A stretch of DNA of 43,024 bases from Desulfurococcaceae archaeon (GCA_020833225.1 JAJHQS010000009.1:1-43024), one strand, 5' to 3'; shown: positions 24,310 through 33,194, counted from the first letter of the stretch. A program made the numbers and translations. The notes: generated by a model from the sequence alone, not told the origin.

Positions 24310-24690
24310 TTGAAGAGGAGGTTTGGTATTAGTTTACCTGAACCCGTAGCAGTTAAACTAGATGAGCTTGCGTCAAGTATTAGTAGTGATCGTTCCAGTA
24401 TAGTGGCCAGGGCTCTTCAAGAGTATCTTCACAACGATCTTCACGAACACGGTGAACACTTATGTACAGGGCTCATAATTCTTATGAGTGAGAAGTCCAT
24501 AGATGTAAATAGTTTAAAAAGTGAAATAGTAAAAGCACAGTTCACAATTAGATCTAGTGTAGGCTATATTACAGTTCTCTATGTTGAAGGGCTTTACGAT
24601 AGTGTGAGAAATCTTCGTAAAAAAGTTTCACGTAGATGTATATTCACTAGATATATACCTCTCTCTTGCGTATATATGGGGAGAAGTTAA
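24310..24690 (+). CDS. NikR-like ribbon-helix-helix metal regulator with altered metal site
   Basis: A 126-aa protein with an N-terminal ribbon-helix-helix domain (KRRFGISLPEPVAVKLDEL, then SDRSSIVARALQEYL) and a C-terminal ACT-like domain as in NikR (TGLIILMSEKS, VGYITVLYVEG). The NikR nickel ligands (the His in the IQH segment and the HVH-x5-C set) are missing here: the equivalent stretches read KAQFTIRSSVGYITVLYV. Instead the linker holds a dense set, His41, 45, 47, 50 and Cys52 (HNDLHEHGEHLC). It probably senses another metal, with the TTGTGCACAA sites as operators. TTG start with AGGTG upstream. Last gene of the transporter operon. Confidence 0.82.
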   Translation: MKRRFGISLPEPVAVKLDELASSISSDRSSIVARALQEYLHNDLHEHGEHLCTGLIILMSEKSIDVNSLKSEIVKAQFTIRSSVGYITVLYVEGLYDSVRNLRKKVSRRCIFTRYIPLSCVYMGRS

Positions 24691-25563
24691 TTGTTAACTC
24701 TTGAAAATTATGAATACTCATTTAAGCCCGTGAGAGGTTATTGGTTTACATGGTTTCTTATCGAGGAGTTAAGAAAGAAGAGTGGTTGTTTTAACACTAC
24801 CCTGGATCTAGGTCTTACCACGACATTTTTGTGTATTGAAAATGGACTAGTAAAAATTAATAACAAAAGCTTCTCAATAGATGAATTAATGCCTAGTGAA
24901 GCTGATAGAGTTAAGTTTGTCTCAGATAAATATGTATTTGATGTTGTGAAATATACGGAGAAGGGGTTTTATAAGTTAAAAGCTACTGGACTTGATAAAG
25001 CACCAACACTTGAAATTAACGGCATTCACATGCATAGAATTAGTGGAATTGACCCGTGGACTGATGCGTTGTTGAAGATCTCAGCAGCAAAGATCTCGCG
25101 AAGTCAAGTGATTTTAGACACGTGTATGGGACTCGGATATACCACAATAGCCTCACTTCGGCGTGGCGCTAGTTTAGTATATACTTTCGAAATAGATGAA
25201 GACGTGGTGTGGATTGCTGAGAGAAATCCGTGGAGTAGAGATCTTGAAGATTCACGCGTTAAAATACATATTGGTGACGTCACAAAGCTGATTACTAGGC
25301 TTCCAGATATGTACTTTGACAGGATTATTCATGATCCACCGCGATTTACGAGGACTACTGGAAACCTCTATAGTTTAGAATTCTATAAAGAGCTCTACAG
25401 AGTTCTTAAACCACGTGGAATTCTATTTCACTATACTGGCGAACCGAGGAAACATGGCCCCCCAAGTATACTTAAAGGCATTAAAGAAAGGCTTGAAAAA
25501 TCAGGTTTTAGAGTACTTTATTTTGATAGTAAAGCACTGGGATTTATTGTAGTGAAGACATAG
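24691..25563 (+). CDS. Archaeal SAM-dependent methyltransferase (COG2521 type)
   Basis: A 290-aa class I methyltransferase. The SAM-binding motif I is DTCMGLGYTT (residues 143-152), followed by an acidic ribose contact (TFEIDED) and the active-site motif HDPPRF (214-219), as in the predicted archaeal methyltransferases of COG2521. The N-terminal 110 residues form a separate domain that may bind the substrate. DPPR-type motifs are common in enzymes acting on exocyclic amines of RNA, but the substrate is not known. TTG starts directly after the regulator stop, with GGGGAGAAG upstream, so it is cotranscribed with the metal transporter genes although no functional link is evident. Confidence 0.82.
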   Translation: MLTLENYEYSFKPVRGYWFTWFLIEELRKKSGCFNTTLDLGLTTTFLCIENGLVKINNKSFSIDELMPSEADRVKFVSDKYVFDVVKYTEKGFYKLKATGLDKAPTLEINGIHMHRISGIDPWTDALLKISAAKISRSQVILDTCMGLGYTTIASLRRGASLVYTFEIDEDVVWIAERNPWSRDLEDSRVKIHIGDVTKLITRLPDMYFDRIIHDPPRFTRTTGNLYSLEFYKELYRVLKPRGILFHYTGEPRKHGPPSILKGIKERLEKSGFRVLYFDSKALGFIVVKT

Positions 25564-25621
25564 TTATAGTAGAGTATTTCACTTAAGACTCTGTAGCATA
25601 ATACTTCTCAGGGGGCGTCTC

Positions 25622-26575
25622 TTGGAAATTGTAGGAGTAGATATTGGCGTTGTAGAGAGGGTGGCTAGGACACTTAAACATAAATCTGGGGCTCTTGAGA
25701 AACTAGATGTTTATGATACAAAGTTTTATCCGCCTGTAAGTGATGATCCTGAGTTAGTTACACGCTATTTTCTAGTCCTCGTTGCAATGGATCATAGGCT
25801 TAGTAGACCTGGTAAACCTTACGAGGCGTGTCTTGAAGATGGTTGCTATAAAGGAGCTGATCTGCTCTATAGACTTGGCATGAAAAAGTATATAGAGGAT
25901 CCAGGCTTCTTCTCGCCTGAAAGGCTTGTGGAGATTAAAGTTGAAGACGTGAGAGAATGGCTTAGTATTGGTAATACTATGCCACCAGATTTAGAAATAA
26001 GGACGTTGTTGCTTAGAGATCTAGGATATAAACTCATGAGACTATATAATTCAAGTGCTCTAAAAATTATAGAGAAATCTGATAATAAGATACATGGTTC
26101 TCTTGAAAATCCAGGTCTTGTAGATAATTTAAAAGTCTTCAGAGCATATGAAGATCCTGTTGAAAAGAAGGCAATGCTCTTAGCGAAGTTTCTTATTACA
26201 CGAGGACTCTTTAAACCTATAGATGAATTAGATGTGGCTGTAGATAATCACTTATCACGTATAGCTTACCGCGTAGGGCTCGTAATGGTGTCTGGTCCTT
26301 TGTGGAATAAGATTAAAGAAGGTGTTGAGGTAACGGCTGAAGAAGACATATTGTTAAGGATTGTTGTTAAAAGGGCTTATAGGTATGTGGCATTTAAATC
26401 CGGGTTAAGTCCAATTGTGATCGACGACTTCTTCTGGATCATGGGTAGAAAATTGTGTGTACGAGATAGGCAACCTGAGTGTGAGAAATGTCTCTTTAAA
26501 AGCTATTGTAGAGCTCGAAAAAACTCTGTATTTATGGTTAATGAGCACTCATATTATAATACATGGTATTATTAG
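25622..26575 (+). CDS. HhH-GPD-like protein with an endonuclease III-type [4Fe-4S] loop
   Basis: 317 aa. The C-terminal segment has Cys279, 287, 290 and 296 (C-x7-C-x2-C-x5-C), close to the endonuclease III cluster loop (C-x6-C-x2-C-x5-C). It is preceded by VIDDFFWIMGRKL, which resembles the VDTHVxRVxNRL helix of those glycosylases that carries the catalytic Asp. The upstream part (YDTKFYPPVSDDPELVTRYF, GADLLYRL, RIAYRVGLVMVSGPL) is reminiscent of the queuosine-salvage (DUF2419) branch of the same fold. So a base- or nucleoside-releasing enzyme is a fair inference, but the specific function is unrecognised. The next gene follows closely on the same strand. Confidence 0.65.
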   Translation: MEIVGVDIGVVERVARTLKHKSGALEKLDVYDTKFYPPVSDDPELVTRYFLVLVAMDHRLSRPGKPYEACLEDGCYKGADLLYRLGMKKYIEDPGFFSPERLVEIKVEDVREWLSIGNTMPPDLEIRTLLLRDLGYKLMRLYNSSALKIIEKSDNKIHGSLENPGLVDNLKVFRAYEDPVEKKAMLLAKFLITRGLFKPIDELDVAVDNHLSRIAYRVGLVMVSGPLWNKIKEGVEVTAEEDILLRIVVKRAYRYVAFKSGLSPIVIDDFFWIMGRKLCVRDRQPECEKCLFKSYCRARKNSVFMVNEHSYYNTWYY

Positions 26576-26598
26576 TTTCTCGTAGAGGTGCACTATTA

Positions 26599-26961
26599 GT
26601 GTCTCTAAAGAGTAGTGAGAGAAGTATTAGGGAAATTCTCTCATTGAATAAGTTAGAGAGAATTATTATGGAGTATTTTATTAAACACATTAGTGCTGGA
26701 GAGATCATTGCAGCACTCGACATAAAAGAAGAGGTTAAAAAGAGAGCTAAGCAAGGTGAGACAGATATTGTAAGTGAGCTTGAAGACGCTATAATATTGA
26801 GAGAAGTAAACGTAGCCATGGCATTACTTGCAAATAAAGGTTTTCTCGAGTATAAAAATGGGGTTTATAAATTAGCACCATGGATAATAGAGATTATTAA
26901 AACAAAGAAGGGGGGATTATATCCAGGTCAACCAAAATCGCTTAAAGAGCTGTTAGATTAA
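26599..26961 (+). CDS. Hypothetical protein, small helical
   Basis: About 120 aa, mostly helical, with a conserved-looking acidic/basic middle (EEVKKRAKQGETDIVSELED) and a possible winged-helix tail (NVAMALLANKGFLEYKNGVYKLAPW). I do not recognise it. GTG 26599 is favoured because AGAGGTG lies 8 nt upstream; an ATG at 26563 is in frame but would overlap the Fe-S protein gene by 13 bases. Same strand and close spacing suggest cotranscription with that gene. Confidence 0.6.
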   Translation: MSLKSSERSIREILSLNKLERIIMEYFIKHISAGEIIAALDIKEEVKKRAKQGETDIVSELEDAIILREVNVAMALLANKGFLEYKNGVYKLAPWIIEIIKTKKGGLYPGQPKSLKELLD

Positions 26962-27017
26962 ATTGGCACTTTTACTGGAAGTATTTTAGTAAACTAACTT
27001 ATTCTATTTAACTCTGT

Positions 27018-27491
27018 TTAAACTTGATCAACTATGTCATAAGCGTAATTGACCTCGCCTAGATCGCCTAGATTTTCAATATAGAGATGAGGGTCTACAA
27101 AGGTTACTCTATTAGCTCTCAAGAGGGTCTCTATGTTGCAGAGCTCAGCTAAAACAGCTTCTTTAACCTCTAATTCACCAATGATAACTCTTCTCGCATA
27201 TATATTTCGAGCTTTCACATACTTCAAGACCACAGGGGCTTTCCCGCCAAACACCAGAATATTTACACAGTGTGCTTTCCCAATGATTAGAGGTCTCTTA
27301 CCAGAGAACAAAATACAATTATTAGATGCCAGAATACCTACTCTACCACTGCCAAAAATAACTGCCTCCTCATCGGCAACTACGAATATAGCTTTTAATA
27401 CACCTAAAATTTGAACTCTTTTAGCTCTAATATAGGGACATTGAAGTTTGCCGAATAAAACAAGATGATCTATATTACTATTACGAGGCAA
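27018..27491 (-). CDS. Bactofilin-like repetitive beta-helix protein
   Basis: About 157 aa made of short repeating valine- and isoleucine-rich strands with glycine turns (DHLVLFGKLQCPYIRAKRVQ, VFGGKAPVVLKYVKARN), the texture of bactofilins and other polymer-forming beta helices. No enzymatic motif. TTG 27491 is favoured because GGGAG lies 6 nt upstream; the frame is open to a TTG at 27515. It could form filaments or a membrane-associated scaffold, but this rests only on repeat pattern. Convergent with the preceding plus-strand gene. Confidence 0.6.
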   Translation of the reverse strand: MPRNSNIDHLVLFGKLQCPYIRAKRVQILGVLKAIFVVADEEAVIFGSGRVGILASNNCILFSGKRPLIIGKAHCVNILVFGGKAPVVLKYVKARNIYARRVIIGELEVKEAVLAELCNIETLLRANRVTFVDPHLYIENLGDLGEVNYAYDIVDQV

Positions 27492-27628
27492 CCATATCTC
27501 CCAGATTAGGAACAAGTATTAGAGATTTATGAGGTTTAGTGTGTTCAGAGTTTTAGAGTGAGCAATTAATATGATAAGGACTACCAAGAACTCTCAAACT
27601 ATTTCGCTATAAACTCTGACTATAAAAT

Positions 27629-27640
27629 TTATAAATTTTT
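27629..27640 (+). promoter_or_regulatory. TATA box of the MscS remnant
   Basis: ATTTATAAATTT lies about 40 bases before the remnant's ATG. A 9-bp inverted repeat (TCAGAGTTT 27545-27553, AAACTCTGA 27611-27619) lies just upstream. The rest of 27516-27673 has no supportable gene. Confidence 0.4.
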
Positions 27641-27673
27641 AATCTAAGGGTTAACTAATAACCAGGGGTATCT

Positions 27674-27869
27674 ATGAGCAGTGAGGAGAGTTTAGGTAAG
27701 GCTCTTGGTAAAGTAGTATTATACGCTATACTAGTAGCCCGAGGTCACAGTTAAAGACATCTCAACTCTTTTCACAATAGTTCAGAGAAAAGACGGTGTT
27801 GAAGTATTGATACCGAGTAGTATGATTATTGGAAGTAAAATTGTAATTAGGCAAAGATCTTTGAAGTAG
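27674..27869 (+). pseudogene. Decayed MscS-type mechanosensitive channel gene
   Basis: An intact-looking start (promoter, AGGGG, ATG) codes MSSEESLGKALGKVVLYAIL, the N-terminal membrane approach of a small channel protein, then hits TAA at 27752-27754. In another frame from 27738 the DNA codes PEVTVKDISTLFTIVQRKDG followed by VEVLIPSSMIIGSKIVIR, which matches the MscS beta domain (V-DI, DG--V-IPNS-I---I). The pore-forming helices in between and the C-terminal domain are missing. So a deletion with frameshift, plus loss of the 3' end, is likely. The family call rests on the beta-domain signature alone. Confidence 0.65.
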
Positions 27870-27887
27870 TTTTTAATCACACGTCTC

Positions 27888-28652
27888 TTATTCTATTATT
27901 TTACTAAAGCACTTAAATGCAGCCATAATTGATATCGCATTAAATACTGTTAGGGCAAATAAGTCTACTAGTATATCATAGTCGCCGTGAATCAAGATCT
28001 TTCTGAGGATATTTACAGTGTATGTTAGTGGATTTCCCAGAGCAATTATCTTAATGAACTCTGGCATTATGTCTACTGGGTATAGTGCATTACTGGCGAA
28101 GAAGAGGGGCATTGATATGGCCCCAATTATCCCCATAAACCTCTCTCTTGTTTTTAATGTAGAGGCTATGAGTATTGAGAGCCCAGTAAAGCCCATTGCC
28201 ACATAGATTATCGTTAACCACCCGATGAACAAGCCTAAGGGGTTTAAATTTATTTTTGCACCAACAATAATAGCAGCTATTAAGACTATGATATATTGTG
28301 TAGAGGCTCTAATACCTCCTGCCAGAGATCTTCCAAGCACTATTGCAACCCGGCTGATCGGCACTGTTAAAAGCCTTTTCAGTAAACCCGCCTCTCTCTC
28401 AAAAACAAGCATTATACCATATGCTAAAGCAATAAATGTAGCTGACTGCATTATGACTCCTGGTGCTATGAAAGTCACATAATCCCCTACACCTGGAAAA
28501 GCCCTTACCTTCGCCATTACTGAGCCAAAAACTATAACCCAGAGAACTGGTTGAATAGCTCTAGTAAATATCTCAATAGGGTCATGTCTTAGTCTTCTTA
28601 ACTCGACTTCAACCATTGTGAGAATACAAGATATAAAACCCGTATAATTCAC
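27888..28652 (-). CDS. ABC-2-type exporter permease (DrrB-like)
   Basis: A 254-aa membrane protein with six hydrophobic segments and the ABC-2 family pattern: RHDPIEIFTRAIQPVLWVIVFG at the start, FVERAGLL-like EREAGLLKRLLTVPISR in the middle, and NALYPVDIMPEFIKIIALGNPLTY near the end. GTG start 2 bases after the ATPase stop, with AGGGGTGG upstream, so both genes form one exporter. It probably exports a lipid, drug or polysaccharide; the substrate cannot be told. Confidence 0.9.
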   Translation of the reverse strand: MNYTGFISCILTMVEVELRRLRHDPIEIFTRAIQPVLWVIVFGSVMAKVRAFPGVGDYVTFIAPGVIMQSATFIALAYGIMLVFEREAGLLKRLLTVPISRVAIVLGRSLAGGIRASTQYIIVLIAAIIVGAKINLNPLGLFIGWLTIIYVAMGFTGLSILIASTLKTRERFMGIIGAISMPLFFASNALYPVDIMPEFIKIIALGNPLTYTVNILRKILIHGDYDILVDLFALTVFNAISIMAAFKCFSKIIE

Positions 28653-28654
28653 TT

Positions 28655-29659
28655 TTAACCACCCCTCCTAATCATTCTTCTCGTAGATAATACCTCTCTT
28701 AATCTTCCTGGAGTCTCTTCTACACGCATTCCAGTTAGTGCTATGAAAACATCATCTAGAGTCTTTTCTCCGAGTTCAACCCCTTCGACTATAACGCCAA
28801 GTTTATAAATAGCCTCTATAATTCTAGGTAAGTCTCTCGAAATATTATTAACTGAGAACGAGAGGGACTTCTCGTCGAGTATTGTAATTTTAAATTCACT
28901 ATTTTTCAGCGACTCCACTATGTAATCACGATCTCTACTATTATGTAGTTTTATTGTGATAGAATTTCCTCCTACAATTTCTTTTAACCGTACTGGTGAA
29001 TCTTCAATAATAACTTTGCCGCGATTTAGCAATGTAACTTTATCAGCATATCTCTCAGCTTCATCCATGTAATGTGTTGCAAAAAATATTGTCATATCGT
29101 GTTCTTTCTTGAAGCTTAATAGCTTACTCCATACTAGTGACCTAGCCCTAGGATCTAGCCCTATCGTGGGTTCATCTAGTATTAATACTCTAGGTTTACG
29201 CATTAAAGCTATAGCTATTTCAAGTCTCCTGATCATACCGCCAGAATAGGTCTTTACAAGTCTATTAGCAGTATCTCTTAATTCCATAAATTCTAATAAT
29301 TCCTCTATAATATCTTTTCTCTGAGCTGAAGGAATTCCATATAGTTTTGAATATATTAACATGTTCTCAAAACCTGAAAGCTCCGTCCACAAGCTCATTT
29401 CTTGAGGCACATAACCTATTAGCTCTCTAACTCTAGAACCTTGAGAAATCACGTCAAATCCTAAAACCTTAATAGATCCTGATGTAGGCTTAATTTGAGT
29501 AGTAATTATTCTAATTAGAGTAGTTTTACCAGCACCATTAGGTCCCAATAAAGCGTGAGAAGAACCCTCCTCGGTTGTAAGAGACACGCCATCTAGAGCT
29601 TTTACACCACCACTGTAAATTTTTACAACATTATTTGTAATAATAGCCTCCAAGATCAC
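28655..29659 (-). CDS. ABC exporter ATPase (DrrA-like)
   Basis: A 334-aa ATP-binding cassette subunit: Walker A GPNGAGKTT, Q-loop GYVPQEMSLWTELSG, signature YSGGMIRRLEIAIAL, Walker B RVLILDEPTIGLDPRAR, and the switch His in FFATHYMDEAERYAD. The long C-terminal extension with KTLDDVFIALTG is typical of the daunorubicin-resistance (DrrA) group. GTG start with AAGGT 5 nt upstream. It drives the permease coded immediately downstream. Confidence 0.93.
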   Translation of the reverse strand: MILEAIITNNVVKIYSGGVKALDGVSLTTEEGSSHALLGPNGAGKTTLIRIITTQIKPTSGSIKVLGFDVISQGSRVRELIGYVPQEMSLWTELSGFENMLIYSKLYGIPSAQRKDIIEELLEFMELRDTANRLVKTYSGGMIRRLEIAIALMRKPRVLILDEPTIGLDPRARSLVWSKLLSFKKEHDMTIFFATHYMDEAERYADKVTLLNRGKVIIEDSPVRLKEIVGGNSITIKLHNSRDRDYIVESLKNSEFKITILDEKSLSFSVNNISRDLPRIIEAIYKLGVIVEGVELGEKTLDDVFIALTGMRVEETPGRLREVLSTRRMIRRGG

Positions 29660-29795
29660 ACCATACCTTCTAAGTAAAAACTCGATGACATCTTATATAT
29701 AAAGCTTTTTTATTCAAGTAAATTATTTAACTAATAAATAATTAAATAGTAATTGTCGAAAAACATTACTCTAAGCAGGTGTACATATATAAGAT

Positions 29796-30983
29796 TCAAA
29801 GGGCTTTCTCAGCCGTTATTCTTTCTATTGTCTCAATGTGCTTCTTTACGCGCTCTGGTATACCTTTAATATCTAAGCTTATAAAGCCTCTTATAATGAT
29901 CCCCACAGCTTCTTCTCGTGTAAATCCCCTGCTGATAAGGTAGTTGATCTCGTCCTCGGCAATTTTTCCTATTGATGCTTCGTGTGTTAATATTACATTT
30001 GGGGTTTCTGCAAGGAGTTCTGGTATGGTTTCAATTACAGAGTTCTCGGAGAGTAATAATCCTCTACAATCTATATGACCTTTTCCGCTCTTACCAACTA
30101 TTCGAGCCCGAGTGGTGATCCTCGAGAAGTCTTTGCCGAGAGATCTAGAGATGATCTCAGCTGCAGAGCCTTCACCCAGTAAATAAGCTAGTCCACCAAC
30201 ATCTAAAATAGAGTTCTCTAAGCCTAGTAAGATAGAAGCTGTATAAGTATACGCATTTTTCTCTAAGTAAATTACTGGGTATGTTTGAAGAGTCTTAACA
30301 CGACCAATACTCACATAGTACGATATATACTTACCGCCGGGTTTAATCCACACAGCTGTTCTAGGTCTTACATGTGAAACTCTATTCCACGAATGCACCA
30401 TTATGTATCTTAGTGTAGCCTCATCTTCCACATAATACTCTGTTATACCTACATGTAAACCAAAAGACTCTGGTGCTATTGTACAACCAGTGTAAATAGT
30501 TACATCAGCACCTTTCTCAATAATAGCAATATTGTGTGGTGCCTGTAAACCACCAATACTCATAAAGAGACAAGTCATTATAGGGTCTTCTATTCTAGTA
30601 TTTTCTTTTACTCTCACAAAATAACCTCCAAGACCTTTAAGAGTAGCTATAGCAGTATATTTATCCATTGCTGGGTCAATGAGCTTCCACACGTATTCTC
30701 TAGCTTCATCAGGGTTTTCTTCAATAAACTCCTCTATGCGTTTAACTTCAACACCAGGTATCTTGCTAAGATATCTAAAATACGCCTGATCAACCTGCGT
30801 ATAGTAAGCCTTAGCTGAGAGGTCAACACCTACCTCACTCACTCTCTCAGTGTCTAATTTAGACTCTCCGCTCACTGGTTTAAGATATTCCGAAATATCT
30901 ACGTCTAATCCATAGAGTGCTGGTTTACTTAGAGCGCTCTTAGCCCTCTCTCTTATTTTCTCTAACCAGTTCTCTAAAGCCAT
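29796..30983 (-). CDS. sufB: SufB/SufD-family Fe-S cluster scaffold protein
   Basis: A 395-aa protein of the SufB/SufD family. The C-terminal signature (LTHEASIGKIAEDEINYLISRG) and the parallel beta-helix core (repeated V/I strands around PRTAVWIKPGGKYISYYVSI) are clear. With SufC it assembles [Fe-S] clusters; archaea often have a single SufB-type protein with SufC. ATG 30983 is chosen because GAGGTG lies 7 nt upstream; the frame is open 5 codons further. It overlaps the 3' end of sufC by 44 bases, so translation is coupled. SufB rather than SufD is inferred from the HEAS motif and the lack of a second paralogue nearby. Confidence 0.88.
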   Translation of the reverse strand: MALENWLEKIRERAKSALSKPALYGLDVDISEYLKPVSGESKLDTERVSEVGVDLSAKAYYTQVDQAYFRYLSKIPGVEVKRIEEFIEENPDEAREYVWKLIDPAMDKYTAIATLKGLGGYFVRVKENTRIEDPIMTCLFMSIGGLQAPHNIAIIEKGADVTIYTGCTIAPESFGLHVGITEYYVEDEATLRYIMVHSWNRVSHVRPRTAVWIKPGGKYISYYVSIGRVKTLQTYPVIYLEKNAYTYTASILLGLENSILDVGGLAYLLGEGSAAEIISRSLGKDFSRITTRARIVGKSGKGHIDCRGLLLSENSVIETIPELLAETPNVILTHEASIGKIAEDEINYLISRGFTREEAVGIIIRGFISLDIKGIPERVKKHIETIERITAEKAL

Positions 30984-31659
30984 GAATAAACACCTCACTT
31001 AATAGTTCTGGCCCACCACAGAACTTTATTTCACCAGAGACCATAATACACGTTAAAGTAGGCTTAATATACTTAGATATCTGTGCACTGTGAGTAACTA
31101 TAATTGTAGACTTATATGGTGTTTCACTTATAAGTTTCTTAATGGCGCTAGCTATGATCTCGATAGAGTCGACATCTACACCGCTGTCAGGTTCATCTAT
31201 TAGTGGTAGTTTTGGTTTTTGAGCTAAGAGCATTGCAATCTCAGCTCTCTTGAGTTCGCCGCCGGAGAAACCTTTTCCAAACTCCCTATCAAGGAGGTGT
31301 TTAATCTCAAGAACACTTGCTATTTCAATCGGATCACAGCCGGTCTTCTTACATAAAGCTTCAAGTAATTGACGCATGCGTACACCAGTTAGTTTTGGAG
31401 GTGTTTGATGTGCTAGGGTAAGTCCTTTTGAAACCCTATACTCCATAGGCTTACCAGTGATGTCTTCACCCTCGAAAACAATATTTCCAGATATTACTTC
31501 AACACCTGGGTATCCAATTATAGCTTTTAAAAACGTGGACTTACCACTACCATTAGGACCTAAAAGAAAAACCACACTATTTCTCTCTACAAATACATTA
31601 TTATTCCTAATAATAACTCTCCCACTAATAGCTACACTTAGATCTCTCACTTTAAGCAC
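30940..31659 (-). CDS. sufC: SufC, ATPase of Fe-S cluster assembly
   Basis: Soluble ABC-type ATPase: Walker A GPNGSGKST, Q-loop AHQTPPKLTGV, signature FSGGELKRAEIAMLL, Walker B LPLIDEPDSGVDVDS, and the switch His in VTHSAQI. The DEPDSGVD form is characteristic of SufC. GTG 31659 (MLKVRDLSVAI) is chosen because GGTGG lies 5 nt upstream and the product then matches normal SufC N-termini; the frame is open 21 codons further to an ATG at 31722. A TATA-like CATATATTC (31705-31697) fits this start. Divergent from mgtE. Confidence 0.92.
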   Translation of the reverse strand: MLKVRDLSVAISGRVIIRNNNVFVERNSVVFLLGPNGSGKSTFLKAIIGYPGVEVISGNIVFEGEDITGKPMEYRVSKGLTLAHQTPPKLTGVRMRQLLEALCKKTGCDPIEIASVLEIKHLLDREFGKGFSGGELKRAEIAMLLAQKPKLPLIDEPDSGVDVDSIEIIASAIKKLISETPYKSTIIVTHSAQISKYIKPTLTCIMVSGEIKFCGGPELLSEVFIHGFRELVRENKREG

Positions 31660-31803
31660 TATTTCCACCACGAGTTTCACCGCACTCACTTCATAGAATA
31701 TATGTTTAGGGCTAATAACCATGTTATTTAAGGGCCATTACATTAAATTTCCAGAGTGGTTTTTATTTTATTAATTACTAGAATTACTATTAGGGGTTAT
31801 ATT

Positions 31804-33183
31804 GTGAACTCTGTAGAGCTTGTTAAGAGGATCTCTGAGCTACTTGAACAGGATAAAATCAGAGATGCGAGTACATTACTCGATGCCTTACCACAACATG
31901 AAGTAGTCGAGGTGCTTTTACGTTTAAGAAGCGAACTTAGAGTCAAATTACTGAGCGTAATGGACTTAGAGAGAATTAATGAGGAATTAGCTAAGTTACC
32001 AGTAGAGCTAGTTAACGAGATTACCTCTGTTAAGGGTTTTGACGACATCGTCAAGGTTTTAGTAAAACTTCCTGTCGATGAAGTTGCAGATTTCATTTCT
32101 AAGCTCCCATCTAAAACACGTGTGGAAGTGTTGAAACTCTTACCCAGGGACTTTGCGTATACAGTGGCTTCACTAATGAAGTTTCCACCTGAGAGTGTAG
32201 GTGGAGTAATGACGACAATGGTTCCAGTGTTTGTGTCTGAAATGAGTGTTGGTGAAGTACTTGATGCCTATATTCAGAAATCTAAACTAGGACTTTATGA
32301 AAGCCACTACTACATCTACATCATTGATGAGAAGGGTTTATTAGTAGGTTATACTGACGTTAAGACACTACTATTGAAGCCACGCGACGTGAAGATCTCT
32401 AAGTGTATTCAACCTGTTAAGTTTACAATTAACCCCTTCGCAGATCGTGAAGAAGCTGCCAAGCTAGCAATTAAATACGATCTTCTCGAGGTACCGGTGG
32501 TAGATTTTGATGGGCGATTCTTAGGTGTTGTAACACTCGACGACCTTCTCGACGTGATTTCAAGCGAGTATATGGAAGACCTCTTAAAATACGCTGGTAT
32601 AGTGGAGACTATTAAAGGCAACTATGTAACTGAAAGCCCTATTAAATTAGCACTTAAAAGAGCTCCTGTATTAATATATTTATACCTCATGAACACTATT
32701 ACTGGCGGCATTGTTGCTGTCTACGAGAATATTATTGAAAAAATAGCACTCCTCGCAGCCTTTATGCCGTTGCTAGCTGATAATTCAGGTAATATTGGCT
32801 CTCAATCCTCAGCTATTATTATTAGAAGTCTTGTCACAGGTGAAATTAAATTAACTAAGAGAGACATTTTAATAATGCTTAGCAAGGAGTTCTTGACTAC
32901 AACACTACTACTAACAATTCTTGTGCCAGTGAGTTTTGCTATAGGATTTACAATACCATTTTTAGCTCATCAGGGAATCAGCTATGCAGTGAAAATAGCG
33001 CTCGCTGTTACAATGGCACTAATAGCGTCATGCTACATAGCAGACATCGTGGGCTCACTATTACCTATATTATTAGCAAAGTTCCACATAGATCCAGCAG
33101 TAGCCTCAGCGCCTGTTATAACAAGTATTGCGGATATAGCTACAGTAACGACATATTTTACAATAGCAACTCTTCTGTTTTAA
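31804..33183 (+). CDS. mgtE: MgtE-family magnesium channel/transporter
   Basis: A 459-aa protein with three parts: an N-terminal helical domain of repeated leucine-rich turns (LPVDEVADFISKLPSKTRVE), two CBS domains (from MTTMVPVFVSEMSVGEV to LGVVTLDDLLDVISSEYMED), and five membrane helices with the family hallmark MPLLADNSGNIGSQSSAIIIRSL and a final Asp-containing segment (SIADIATVTTYF). The N and CBS domains close the pore when Mg2+ is high. GTG 31804 is favoured, with GGGG upstream; the frame is open 16 codons further. It is divergent from the suf genes with no shared function evident. Confidence 0.93.
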   Translation: MNSVELVKRISELLEQDKIRDASTLLDALPQHEVVEVLLRLRSELRVKLLSVMDLERINEELAKLPVELVNEITSVKGFDDIVKVLVKLPVDEVADFISKLPSKTRVEVLKLLPRDFAYTVASLMKFPPESVGGVMTTMVPVFVSEMSVGEVLDAYIQKSKLGLYESHYYIYIIDEKGLLVGYTDVKTLLLKPRDVKISKCIQPVKFTINPFADREEAAKLAIKYDLLEVPVVDFDGRFLGVVTLDDLLDVISSEYMEDLLKYAGIVETIKGNYVTESPIKLALKRAPVLIYLYLMNTITGGIVAVYENIIEKIALLAAFMPLLADNSGNIGSQSSAIIIRSLVTGEIKLTKRDILIMLSKEFLTTTLLLTILVPVSFAIGFTIPFLAHQGISYAVKIALAVTMALIASCYIADIVGSLLPILLAKFHIDPAVASAPVITSIADIATVTTYFTIATLLF

Positions 33184-33194
33184 TTATAGTTAAT

